The position numbers and the translations under genes were made by a program. From the NCBI RefSeq assembly GCF_000341345.1, contig NC_020302.1:1034075-1098074 (forward strand): a DNA stretch of 64,000 nt, in the 5' to 3' direction. Shown piece by piece: positions 45,299 to 53,451 of the stretch; positions within the stretch are counted from its first letter, which is position 1, and every line of letters begins with the position of its first letter. Below the pieces are notes generated by a model. It saw only the letters and a program-made list of their open reading frames with translations. It did no database searches and was not told where the DNA came from. Source of the stretch: Corynebacterium halotolerans YIM 70093 = DSM 44683. GTDB taxonomy: Bacteria; Actinomycetota; Actinomycetes; Mycobacteriales; Mycobacteriaceae.

Positions 45299-46810
45299 TC
45301 AGCGGCGCCGCAGGAAGATGAACATCTTCTCGATGGCGGAGTTGGTCAGTCCCCGGAGTTCCTGCGGGGAGAACGCCGACCGGCGGCGACGCTGGGTGCG
45401 CGCCTCCGTGTCGGCTTCGGCGGTGCCGGTCCCGGGGGTCGTTCCGCGGCGGGTGGATTCCCCTTCGTCCTCGTCCTCCGGTGCGATCTCCGCCTCGTCG
45501 ACGAAGATGATGGAGTTGCGCATGCGCTCGCGCATCCGCCGGCCCTTCTCCTCGGTGTAGCGTCCCGTCACCGTTCCATGGGGGGTGGAGAAGGCGATGT
45601 CATCGACGACCTTCTCCCCGGACTCCAGGGCCGTCATGTCCTGCAGGTAGCGGAACACGACCGCGATCATCGCGGCGACCGGCACGGCGAGGAACGCGCC
45701 GATGATGCCGAAGAGGCCACCGCCGATGGTCACGGAGACCAGGACGATGACCGGGTGCAGGTTCAGGGCCCGCGACTGCAGGAAGGGGGAGAGGATGTTG
45801 CCCTCGAGCTGCTGGACGGCGAGCACGAGAACAAGGACCAGAACCGCCTCGGTGAAGCCGAGCGAGACCAGGGCGACCAGCACGGACAGGGCGCCGGCGA
45901 CGATCGCGCCGATGTAGGGGATGAATCCGGCGATGAAGGTGATCACGGCCAGCGCCAGCGCCATCGGCACGCCGATCAGGGCGAGGCCGATGCCGATGAA
46001 CACGGCGTCGATGAGGGAGACCAGGGCCTGGGCCCGCACGAAACCGCCCAGGGTCTTCCACGCGCGGGTCAGCAGCTCGGTCATGTGGGAGCCGACGCGC
46101 CGCCCCGAGGCTCCCCGCAGCCACGGCAGGAAGCGGTGGCCGTCCTTCAGGAAGAAGAAGGTCAGCACCAGCACGACACCGAGCGTGACGATGATCGAGG
46201 TGGCCGTGCCGATGCCGGAGAAGATGCCGCCGGCGATCGCCCCGGCCTGCTCCTGCAGCCAGGCGGCCGCCTCGTTGATCAGCTCGTCGAGATCCTCGCC
46301 GTTGAGGTTCAGCGGCGGCCCCTCCAGCCACAGCTGCAGCTGCTGCACGCCCGTGACGGCCTGCAGCGCCAGGGTCTGCGACTGCTGGGCGACGCTCGGG
46401 GCGATGAAGGACAGCAGTGCGCCGAAGATGGCCAGCGCCCCGAGCAGCGAGATGATCGCCGACAATGCGCCCGGCACCCCGCGGCGACGCAGCCACGTGG
46501 TCGGCGGGGCCAGCACCGTGCACACGATGATGGCGAGGATGACGGGCAGGACACCCTGCGAGAACTGCCTGAGCAGGTACCAGCCGACGTACGCGGCGGC
46601 GGCGATGATCAACAGGCGCAGGGACCACATCGCCACGGACTTCAGCCACTCCGAGATGACCACGGAACGGTCGACCTGGTCGGTGCGGGGCTCCGGATTC
46701 AGCTCGTCGAAGGTGCGCGCCGCCTCGATGGTCTCCGGATCGGGGTCCGTGGCCGTCGGGGTCTGGGTGGTCCCGTCGCCGTCGGACGGGTTTTCTGGGG
46801 TGGCACTCAC
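45299..46810 (-). CDS. AI-2E family permease (PerM/YdiK type)
   Basis: The 503-residue protein has an acidic N-terminal stretch, then eight hydrophobic segments of the AI-2E/PerM family (GWYLLRQFSQGVLPVILAIIVCTVLAPP, LGALAIFGALLSFIAPSVAQQ, GFIPYIGAIVAGALSVLVALVS). The C-terminal tail is Glu/Arg-rich. The family exports autoinducer-2 in some species and sodium in others, and the substrate here is unknown. I chose GTG 46810 because CACTAT starts 13 nt upstream (leaderless); ATG 46819 is possible. It is divergent from ychF. Confidence 0.82.
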   Translation of the reverse strand: MSATPENPSDGDGTTQTPTATDPDPETIEAARTFDELNPEPRTDQVDRSVVISEWLKSVAMWSLRLLIIAAAAYVGWYLLRQFSQGVLPVILAIIVCTVLAPPTTWLRRRGVPGALSAIISLLGALAIFGALLSFIAPSVAQQSQTLALQAVTGVQQLQLWLEGPPLNLNGEDLDELINEAAAWLQEQAGAIAGGIFSGIGTATSIIVTLGVVLVLTFFFLKDGHRFLPWLRGASGRRVGSHMTELLTRAWKTLGGFVRAQALVSLIDAVFIGIGLALIGVPMALALAVITFIAGFIPYIGAIVAGALSVLVALVSLGFTEAVLVLVLVLAVQQLEGNILSPFLQSRALNLHPVIVLVSVTIGGGLFGIIGAFLAVPVAAMIAVVFRYLQDMTALESGEKVVDDIAFSTPHGTVTGRYTEEKGRRMRERMRNSIIFVDEAEIAPEDEDEGESTRRGTTPGTGTAEADTEARTQRRRRSAFSPQELRGLTNSAIEKMFIFLRRR

Positions 46811-46910
46811 GCCCTCCATAGTGCCTGATTTTCCGGGAATCGTGAGCAGCGACGTAGCCGTGGGGACCGCCCCGCCCGGAGGAAACGGCACGTTGCTAGG
46901 ATGAGTGCCC

Positions 46911-47996
46911 GTGAGCCTTACTCTTGGAATCGTCGGTCTGCCCAACGTCGGCAAGTCCACCCTGTTCAATGCACTGACCCGCAACGAGGTACTGGCCGCG
47001 AACTACCCCTTCGCGACCATCGAGCCGAACGTCGGTCTCGTCGAACTTCCCGACGCCCGCCTGAACCGTCTCGCCGAGATCTTCGGCTCCGAGCGGATCC
47101 TGCCCGCCACGGTCTCCTTCGTCGACATCGCCGGCATCGTCAAGGGCGCCTCCGAGGGCGAGGGAATGGGCAACGCCTTCCTCTCCAATATCCGCGAGGC
47201 CGACGCCATCTGCCAGGTGGTACGCGCATTCTCCGACGACAACGTCATCCACGTCGACGGCAAGGTCGACCCGAGCACCGACATCTCGGTGATCAACCTC
47301 GAGCTCATCCTCGCCGACCTGCAGACCGTCGAGAAGGCCCTGCCGCGCCTGGAGAAGGACGCCCGCAAGGACAAGTCCCTGGCCGAGACCGTCGAGGGAA
47401 CCAAGAAGGCCAAGGAGATTCTCGAGGACGGCCGCACCCTGTTCTCCGCCGCCAAGAACGGCGAGTTCGACCTCGCCCTGGTCCGCGAGCTGCACCTGAT
47501 GACCGCCAAGCCCTTCCTCTACGTCTTCAACTCCGACGAGGAGGTGCTCACCGACGAGGCGAAGAAGGACGAGCTGCGCGCGTTGGTGGCCCCGGCCGAC
47601 TGCGTGTTCCTCGACGCACAGACAGAGACCGAGCTGCTCGAGCTCGACGACGACGAGGCCGCCGAACTGCTCGAGTCCGTCGGCCAGAACGAGCCGGGAC
47701 TGCACTCCCTGGCCAAGGCCGGCTTCGCCACCCTCGGCCTGCAGACCTACCTGACCGCCGGCCCCAAGGAGTCCCGTGCCTGGACCATCCCGCAGGGCGC
47801 GACCGCCCCGCAGGCCGCCGGCGTCATCCACACCGACTTCGAGCGCGGCTTCATCAAGGCCGAGATCGTCTCCTTCGACGATCTCGACGCCGCGGGATCC
47901 ATGGCCGAAGCCCGCGCCAAGGGCCAGGTCCGCCAGGAGGGCAAGGACTACGTCATGGCCGACGGCGACGTGGTGGAGTTCAAGTTTAACGTATAA
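46911..47996 (+). CDS. ychF: Redox-regulated ATPase/GTPase YchF
   Basis: YchF (Obg-like) binds ATP and the ribosome. The 361-residue sequence has the P-loop GLPNVGKSTLFNAL, switch region NYPFATIEPNVG, FVDIAGIVKGASEGEGMGN, and the TGS-like C-terminal domain ending DVVEFKFNV. GTG 46911 is chosen because TAGGAT lies 14 nt upstream and homologues start with MSLTLGIVG. All 16 other Phe codons are TTC, but the last one is TTT, in the duplicated terminal segment. Copies of its 3' end recur at 49366 and 50256. Confidence 0.97.
   Translation: MSLTLGIVGLPNVGKSTLFNALTRNEVLAANYPFATIEPNVGLVELPDARLNRLAEIFGSERILPATVSFVDIAGIVKGASEGEGMGNAFLSNIREADAICQVVRAFSDDNVIHVDGKVDPSTDISVINLELILADLQTVEKALPRLEKDARKDKSLAETVEGTKKAKEILEDGRTLFSAAKNGEFDLALVRELHLMTAKPFLYVFNSDEEVLTDEAKKDELRALVAPADCVFLDAQTETELLELDDDEAAELLESVGQNEPGLHSLAKAGFATLGLQTYLTAGPKESRAWTIPQGATAPQAAGVIHTDFERGFIKAEIVSFDDLDAAGSMAEARAKGQVRQEGKDYVMADGDVVEFKFNV
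47972..47992. repeat. att-like repeat copy A (3' end of ychF)
   Basis: GGTGGAGTTCAAGTT plus TAACGT, inside ychF. It matches copies at 49366 exactly over 21 nt and at 50256 with one change. TATAACG and CGTTATA form an inverted repeat just downstream. Confidence 0.8.
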
Positions 47997-48037
47997 CGTT
48001 ATCGACGCCACGCGTTATAGGCGCGAAGATTGGGTTC

Positions 48038-48319
48038 GTGATCAGATCATTTGCGGACCGCGACACCGAACGCCTCTGGCGTCGTGAGCGGGTCGCATCG
48101 ATTGACCCGAAGGTGCAGAAGGCTGCAATCTGGAAGCTGAAGATGCTCGATGCCGCTCCGACACTCGACACACTCCGTGTGCCGCCAGGTAACCGGCTTG
48201 AAGCGCTCAACGGGGATCGCGAAGGTCAATTCAGCATCCGCGTCAATGATCAGTGGCGGCTCTGCTTCATCTGGAATCACGGAGGTGTAGAAGATGTCGA
48301 ACTCGTCGACTACCACTGA
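48038..48319 (+). CDS. higB: HigB-like toxin (RelE/ParE superfamily)
   Basis: The 93-residue protein is a ribosome-dependent mRNA endonuclease of the HigB family by sequence. It has the pattern IRSFADRDTERLW, PTLDTLRVPPGNRLEALNGDREGQFSIRVNDQWRLCFIW and the closing VELVDYH. The antitoxin starts inside it, a 26-nt overlap. In higBA operons the toxin precedes the antitoxin, as here. It begins 41 nt after ychF, inside the first ychF-end cassette. Its base composition is AT-richer than its chromosomal neighbours, which suggests transfer. Confidence 0.93.
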   Translation: MIRSFADRDTERLWRRERVASIDPKVQKAAIWKLKMLDAAPTLDTLRVPPGNRLEALNGDREGQFSIRVNDQWRLCFIWNHGGVEDVELVDYH

Positions 48320-48608
48320 CAAATGGCCACCAGTCCACCCCGGTGAGATCCTGATGGAGGACTTCATCAAGGGCTTCGGGATAACGCAGAACCGCCTCGC
48401 TGTCGCGATCGGAGTGCCTCCGCGTCGTATCAACGAGATCGTCCATGGAAAACGTGCCATCACTGCGGACACGGCGCTGCGTCTCGGACGCTACTTTGGC
48501 ATGGACAGCCGGTTCTGGTTGAATCTCCAAGCGCAATACGAGCTTGAAGTTGCGGAAGACAAAGTTGCCGACCAGCTTGATGAAATTGAGCCACTGAAGA
48601 CAGCGTGA
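48294..48608 (+). CDS. higA: HigA-like antitoxin
   Basis: The 104-residue protein has the HigA XRE-type HTH: PPVHPGEILMEDFIKGFGITQNRLAVAIGVPPRRINEIVHGKRAITADTALRLGRYFGM, then FWLNLQAQYELEVAEDK. It neutralises HigB and represses the operon. It overlaps the toxin by 26 nt and is overlapped by the third gene (GTG at 48605). The three genes look like one transcript. Confidence 0.93.
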   Translation: MSNSSTTTDKWPPVHPGEILMEDFIKGFGITQNRLAVAIGVPPRRINEIVHGKRAITADTALRLGRYFGMDSRFWLNLQAQYELEVAEDKVADQLDEIEPLKTA

Positions 48609-49294
48609 TGAGTGACTCTGATGAACTCGCGAAGCTCACGTCCCAGGCGACGAACGTCGACCGCTTGTTGCAGGAACTCCTGGTGCGCCGCCGATCGGTC
48701 TCTGCTGGGGATCTGCCAAATATAGATTATGAAATCGATCGGGCCCGAACTCGCGCGAAGATGATCTCGGAGCGGGCTGGAGCGATCACGGTGCGGCAGC
48801 TTGAGGAGGAACTCCAACAGGCGCGGGCGGAGGCTGCTCCGGATGGTCCCCGAATGGATATGGGCAAACTCGTGCGTGCACTGGACCGGGCACTGGGCTG
48901 GCGTCGCGATGAGAGCTGTTATATCGAAGACGGAACCCGAAAGCTCCCGAGGTTGCGGGTTGTGGCTGCCTGGGATGATGGCTCGTTCATTCACTTCGTT
49001 ATTCACGTTCTAGCCGGAGCCCAGGAGGGATTCCTGGGCTACTGTTATGAAGACGGCCCTTCTCGGTGGTCGTGGCGCGTTACTGATGTCGAGGCGCAGG
49101 AGGTCAATGTGCTTAGCGACCAGTGGTTTTACGGTGAGAACCTGGTGCTCAAGATTGAGGGGGCAGCGGAAGAAGAGATTCTGTGGCAGTACCCGGTCCC
49201 CGATAAACCTCTGCCTGTGAACACGGAAGAGCTGCGTTCGATGGATTTAGGGCCTTCTGCGTGGATAAGCTCCCACCATTTTCCCGCTGTTTAG
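48605..49294 (+). CDS. Third gene of the higBA operon, unknown
   Basis: The 229-residue protein starts with GTG overlapping the higA stop by 4 nt, or with the ATG at 48608. Residues 1-85 are rich in Leu, Arg and Glu, probably a coiled coil (TSQATNVDRLLQELLVRRRSVSAGD, ARTRAKMISERAGAITVRQLEEELQQ). Residues 95-220 form a globular Trp-rich part (WRRDESCYIEDG, VVAAWDDGSFIHF, SRWSWRVTDVEAQEVNVL, ILWQYPVPDKPLP). I recognise no family. Tight coupling to HigBA suggests a third TA-module component or a cargo gene. It precedes att-like copy B. Confidence 0.8.
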   Translation: MMSDSDELAKLTSQATNVDRLLQELLVRRRSVSAGDLPNIDYEIDRARTRAKMISERAGAITVRQLEEELQQARAEAAPDGPRMDMGKLVRALDRALGWRRDESCYIEDGTRKLPRLRVVAAWDDGSFIHFVIHVLAGAQEGFLGYCYEDGPSRWSWRVTDVEAQEVNVLSDQWFYGENLVLKIEGAAEEEILWQYPVPDKPLPVNTEELRSMDLGPSAWISSHHFPAV

Positions 49295-49365
49295 GTGTGG
49301 TCAAGAAGTGCGCACAATCCGTATCTGTAGCCGATGTTTTCACACGTTGCCTAACTACGTAACGC

Positions 49366-49386
49366 GGTGGAGTTCAAGTTTAACGT
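49366..49386. repeat. att-like repeat copy B (ychF-end duplicate)
   Basis: This copy matches copy A over 21 nt, with flanks CGCGG before and TTAGCG after. It lies 1394 bp after copy A. Upstream it shares TARCTACG-type sequence with copy C. Confidence 0.8.
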
Positions 49387-49456
49387 TTAGCGTCACGGAA
49401 GTGGCGAGTTATGCCTGCGGGTATCGCGCTTGACTCAGAATGAGGAGTTATAGACG

Positions 49457-49972
49457 GTGACATCACCCGACAACATTCTGCTCCACCTTGCGGAGGACGA
49501 GGAGCAGCAGGTGTGCGAGATATTCGCGCTCCTCGAGGAACGGGGATTTCCTGCACAGCAGCAGACGCCTCACATCACCGTCACGTTTTCCCCCAGCATG
49601 GCAGTGGACGTCATTGAGCGTGCCGCCCAATTGCTCCCTCCGGTGATCCCTGCCCGTTTTCAGAGGGTGGGCACCGTCGTCTTCGGTACGAAACGCAAAC
49701 AGACCGTCGCCTGGTTACTCGAAACCTCTGACGAACTGGAGATCGCAGCTCGTCAGATCAGCGCGCTCAACCCCGATGGGCGTGGCTCCCGCTGGACTCC
49801 TCACTTAACGATGGGGTTGCGGCTGCCACGTGAGATCGTCCCCGACTACGTCCGTGCACTGGATGAGGTGGTCTCTCCGCACCTCAAGGAGCTCACGACT
49901 GTTCGGGCGGCGCTCTGGAGACCGAGGACCCGGGAACTCAATGTCCTTGCCGAGGCGGGCTTGGCTGATTAG
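49457..49972 (+). CDS. 2H phosphoesterase (2'-5' RNA ligase/LigT-like)
   Basis: The 171-residue protein has the two H-x-T/S motifs of 2H phosphoesterases, PHITVTF near residue 38 and PHLTMGL near 113, about 75 residues apart. The family includes 2'-5' RNA ligase-like and cyclic phosphodiesterase enzymes; several act on phage or immune cyclic nucleotides, but no substrate can be assigned here. It is the only clear gene of the second ychF-end cassette, starting at GTG 49457 with a GAGGAG-like site about 12 nt upstream. Confidence 0.82.
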   Translation: MTSPDNILLHLAEDEEQQVCEIFALLEERGFPAQQQTPHITVTFSPSMAVDVIERAAQLLPPVIPARFQRVGTVVFGTKRKQTVAWLLETSDELEIAARQISALNPDGRGSRWTPHLTMGLRLPREIVPDYVRALDEVVSPHLKELTTVRAALWRPRTRELNVLAEAGLAD

Positions 49973-50689
49973 ATCTCAGGCCGAAGGAGGGACCTGGCTG
50001 TCGACCTTGAACGGCGGGCCTTCTGCTCCGTTGATGTCGCAGCGCTCGCGGGGGCGCTTGAGCTCGAGTCCCTCCATGGCCCTTTCGTCATGGTCGTCCT
50101 GGACCCACGTTTCAGGCGCTCCTCGCGCTGCCGGTCAATGGTGAGGCCGTCCACCTCCCGGTCCTGGAAAATCCTCAGATAGATCGCTACTTTTAGTTCA
50201 TTTGCTTGCGGGGGAGCTAGCTCGACGGGGCTGAGGTTAGTTAGCTACGCACCATGGTGGAGTTCAAGTTCAACGTGTAGCCTTGCCGGGCCCTTCTGAC
50301 GGTTCTTCAATAGTTTCACATCTGGCGGTAGTGCCAGGACCGGTTCTTCAGCAATGCTCTTGTTCCACGAGCCAACCACGCCCATCATCTGGTGGGTGAC
50401 GAGAAGCGCTGGTGGCCGGGGTTCTTTGCAAGGCTCGCCGCCAACGCGGGCATCATTTCGGCGGAGGAATCCGCACGTTGTCTCGTTGGAGCATCGACAA
50501 CGTTAGTGTCGCTTCCCGGACGGACGATGCATGATCTCGTGCTTTCGGTTGCCGTGACGATCGGCTGCCTGGTGACCGAGTGGGATGGAAACGTATCTGA
50601 GCAGATGGGAAGAAATCTCCCCCGGCAACTGTTGCAGGGGAGTGGACTGCAACATCCCCGAGAAACACGAGAGAGCCCAAGCAGAATTC
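49973..50689. other. 717-nt gap with att copy C and a possible OYE promoter
   Basis: The left 280 nt hold no clear gene; frames there are short. The right part contains att copy C at 50256. A reading frame from 50392 to 50733 that overlaps the OYE gene is unconvincing. GTTGTC and GACAAC, separated by 13 nt near 50477-50501, form a possible operator upstream of the OYE gene. Confidence 0.4.
50256..50276. repeat. att-like repeat copy C (ychF-end duplicate, TTC form)
   Basis: GGTGGAGTTCAAGTT followed by CAACGT. It differs from copies A and B at one base, giving TTC and so matching the codon used by the rest of ychF. It ends GTGTAG, a full end codon plus stop. Confidence 0.8.
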
Positions 50690-51787
50690 ATGAATGCTCA
50701 CGATGCCGCACACCCGTTGTTCTCCCCGGCTGAGCTCGGCGAGCTCCGGCTGAGCAACCGTCTGGCCATGGCCCCGCTGACCCGAATCCGGGCGCAGACC
50801 AACGGCACGCCGAACGATCTGATGAAGGAGTACTACGCTCAGCGTTCCTCCTTCGGGCTGATCATCACCGAAGGCACCTGGCCGATTCAGGAGGGCCGTA
50901 CCTGGGGCCGCCAGCCCGGCATCGAGACCGAGGAGCACGTCGACGCCTGGCGGGAAATCACTGACGAGGTGCATGATCGTGGCGGGCGTATCGTCATGCA
51001 GATCATGCACGGCGGCCGCATCTCCCACCCGGAACTCTCCGGCACGGGACGCATCGTCGCTCCCAGCGCCATCGCCAGCCCGAATCCGATCCGCATTTCC
51101 ACCGGCAAGGTGGCTGCGCCGGTGCCCCATGCCCTGACCGCGGAGGAAATCCAGGAGGTCATCGAGCAGTTCGTGGCCGGCGCGCGCAACGCTATGGCCG
51201 CGGGCATGGACGGGGTGCAGGTCCACGGCGCCAACGGCTACCTGATCCACGAGTTCCTGGCACCGACCACGAACACCCGTACCGACGCCTACGGCGGCAG
51301 CCCGGAGAACCGCGCCCGCTTCGCCATCGAGGTCGTCACCGCGGTCGCCGAGGCCATCGGGGCGGAAAACACAGGACTGCGTCTGTCCCCGGAACACAAT
51401 ATCCAGGGCGCTGTGGAGGAAGACCGCGAGGATGTCCTCGCCACCTACCTGGCGTTGGCACAGGGCCTGGCGGGCCTGGGCCTGGCACACGTCGAAATCG
51501 TCCATCACGAGCCCGAGGGCGAGTTGGTCCAGCGCCTGCGGGAGGAACTCGGCGCCCCGGTGATTCTGAACACCGGCTTCAGCCGTTTCGTCGACCGCGA
51601 GGCCGCCGAGGAGCTGGTGGACAAGGCCGGCGCGGACGTCGTCTCCGTTGGCCGCCTGGCGCTGGCCAACCCGGATCTGGTGAAGCGCTGGCGTGAGGAC
51701 GCCCCGTTGAACGAGCCCAACCAGGCGACTTTCTACGTCGGCGAGGAAAAGGGGTACACGGACTACCCCGCGCTCCAGCGCAGCTAG
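50690..51787 (+). CDS. Old yellow enzyme family alkene reductase
   Basis: The 365-residue FMN protein has the OYE pattern FSPAELGELRLSNRLAMAPLTRIRA, ITEGTWPIQEGRTWGRQPGIE, and VQVHGANGYLIHEFLAP with YGGSPENRARF. The substrate may be electrophilic alkenes, including xenobiotics. I chose ATG 50690 because homologues begin with this region and a longer frame reads from the gap. It overlaps the tocopherol cyclase-like gene by 4 nt at its 3' end (convergent). An operator-like repeat lies upstream. Confidence 0.9.
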   Translation: MNAHDAAHPLFSPAELGELRLSNRLAMAPLTRIRAQTNGTPNDLMKEYYAQRSSFGLIITEGTWPIQEGRTWGRQPGIETEEHVDAWREITDEVHDRGGRIVMQIMHGGRISHPELSGTGRIVAPSAIASPNPIRISTGKVAAPVPHALTAEEIQEVIEQFVAGARNAMAAGMDGVQVHGANGYLIHEFLAPTTNTRTDAYGGSPENRARFAIEVVTAVAEAIGAENTGLRLSPEHNIQGAVEEDREDVLATYLALAQGLAGLGLAHVEIVHHEPEGELVQRLREELGAPVILNTGFSRFVDREAAEELVDKAGADVVSVGRLALANPDLVKRWREDAPLNEPNQATFYVGEEKGYTDYPALQRS

Positions 51788-52854
51788 GACGTTTCCTCCG
51801 TACGCACGGGCGGCGCCGAGGTCAGCGTCGGATCGAGACCTCGTCGGCGCAGCTCTTCGGCGGCCCGGTCGAGGCTCCCGTTCTCGAGGGCGGCGAGCGA
51901 CGTGCGGCCCGTCCACACATGCCGACCAAAACGGTGCGCACGCACAGTCAGACCGCCGGCAAGATGTTCCAGGTCACCCGCCACGTTGCGGTGTTCGCTC
52001 GGCAACGGCACTGGGAGCACAAACGCCTGGTCGAGCGGGGCGGTGGCCGTGATCTCGATCCGCCACCCGAAACCGCGGCCCATCACATGCCAGTGTTCAT
52101 CGCTCGTGCGGGTGTGCACTGGGCTGATGACCGGATCACCGAGGCGGATGACTCGGCCGTCGGGAAGTTTGACGACGAGGCCCGTGACCTCCACCTGCAT
52201 CCGGCCATTCGTCACGATCCCGCCAGCAAACGCGACGCAGGCCCCGGATTCGTCGAAGCCCTGCGCCTGGCCCCACCACCATGCTTCGGGGAAGCCCTCG
52301 CGGCCCCAGTTCTTCTCCGCGTACACCTGAGCGTCCTTGAACTCCCAGGTCTCGTCGCCCACGATCGCGGTTCCTGAGGCTTTCCCACCGAGCAGCCACG
52401 GGTGCCAGTACTGGTTGAGGGCGGGCACCGACTGGAAGATGCTCGACCCGCCCAGCGAGCGGCGCGGCCACGGGGTCAGATCGTGGAACTGGACGTCGAG
52501 CTTGGCATCCACGCCGAGATCCACGCGCAGCCGGCGCTTGTTTCCCTCGAACGCGGCCTGCGATCCCGCCCGGCCTTCGGTTCCGCCCTCGACCCCCAGG
52601 GCGTCCGGGTCGGACCACGATCCGTCGAGGGCTTCCGTGCGGATGAAGCCATTGGGCCAGACCGCGTAGCCGACCGTCGCCCACGATCCGTCAGGTCCTT
52701 CGTTGACGCCGCAGAGCGCGATGATGACGCGACCGGTCGCAGGGTCGGTGATACGCCAGAAGTAGCCTTCCATCGTGACTCCGTCGTGCGCTCGAAGGAG
52801 GTCGCCGAACGGGAGGTCAGCCCCGGTGGATCGGTATCGCTTCAGGAACGTCAT
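51784..52854 (-). CDS. Tocopherol cyclase-like protein
   Basis: The 356-residue protein has a tocopherol cyclase-like pattern, including DAQVYAEKNWGREGFPEAWWWGQAQGF near residue 190. This matches cyclase families whose best-known members close the chroman ring of vitamin E in cyanobacteria and plants. Non-photosynthetic bacteria with this domain have unknown substrates. It has no signal or membrane segment. It lies 87 nt after the flavin reductase gene on the same strand, next to redox genes. Confidence 0.72.
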   Translation of the reverse strand: MTFLKRYRSTGADLPFGDLLRAHDGVTMEGYFWRITDPATGRVIIALCGVNEGPDGSWATVGYAVWPNGFIRTEALDGSWSDPDALGVEGGTEGRAGSQAAFEGNKRRLRVDLGVDAKLDVQFHDLTPWPRRSLGGSSIFQSVPALNQYWHPWLLGGKASGTAIVGDETWEFKDAQVYAEKNWGREGFPEAWWWGQAQGFDESGACVAFAGGIVTNGRMQVEVTGLVVKLPDGRVIRLGDPVISPVHTRTSDEHWHVMGRGFGWRIEITATAPLDQAFVLPVPLPSEHRNVAGDLEHLAGGLTVRAHRFGRHVWTGRTSLAALENGSLDRAAEELRRRGLDPTLTSAPPVRTEETS

Positions 52855-52941
52855 GGGGCCAGTACAGCACAGTTTGTCGCGCCTTGGCTCCGTTCCGAGA
52901 ACTTCAGGACTGGAGGCAGAAAAGAACGGCAGGTCAATTCC

Positions 52942-53451
52942 TCAGGGCTGGATCGCCCGCTCCTCGCTGGCGTGGCCGGCGTCGAGGTGGGCGGCGTCGG
53001 AGAGCAACAGGGGCTCGAAAGTTCCCCTGGCCTGGGCCGAGAGCACCCGGGTCGTGACGCAGACGTGGTCGCTGCCGTCGTCAAGCACGGCGATGCGCTC
53101 CAGCACCATCCGATTCGGGCATGCCCTGATCAGCGGCACGCCGGTCTCGTCGGTCTCGACGTCAAGCCCCGCGAACTTATCCGTGTCTTCACCGGAAAGC
53201 GTGCCGAACCGCTCCGCCATCGCGAGGTCTTCCCTGGCGAGGAAGTGGACCGCGAAGTGCGTGGCACGCAGACCCACGCGATAGGTGTGGTTGGCCTTCG
53301 ACAGCCAGAGGCAATAGTGCTCAGGGGAGATGCCCGACTGCGAGTGAAAACCGACCAGACACCCGGCCTGTTCATCCTCGGCGGTGGTGGTCACCACGAC
53401 CAGAGGGGAGTCGACAGAGGCCATCAAGCTGTTGAAGGCACCGTCACTCAT
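52942..53451 (-). CDS. Flavin reductase-like (FMN-binding split barrel) protein
   Basis: The 169-residue protein has a flavin-reductase-like pattern, SPLVVVTTTAEDEQAGCLVGFHSQSGISPEHYCLWLSKANHTYR then LRATHFAVHFLARED. This fits HpaC/flavin reductase-like split barrels that supply reduced flavin or act as oxidoreductases. I chose ATG 53451; it overlaps the 3' end of the upstream RibD-like gene by 8 nt (ATGAGTGA), so the two are translationally coupled. The upstream residues of the longer frame are not conserved. Confidence 0.82.
   Translation of the reverse strand: MSDGAFNSLMASVDSPLVVVTTTAEDEQAGCLVGFHSQSGISPEHYCLWLSKANHTYRVGLRATHFAVHFLAREDLAMAERFGTLSGEDTDKFAGLDVETDETGVPLIRACPNRMVLERIAVLDDGSDHVCVTTRVLSAQARGTFEPLLLSDAAHLDAGHASEERAIQP

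Noticed and set aside
50392..50733. A plus-strand frame of 113 codons before the OYE gene.
   Set aside because: It overlaps the OYE start, lacks a ribosome site, and has no recognisable domain; the interval fits promoter or remnant DNA.
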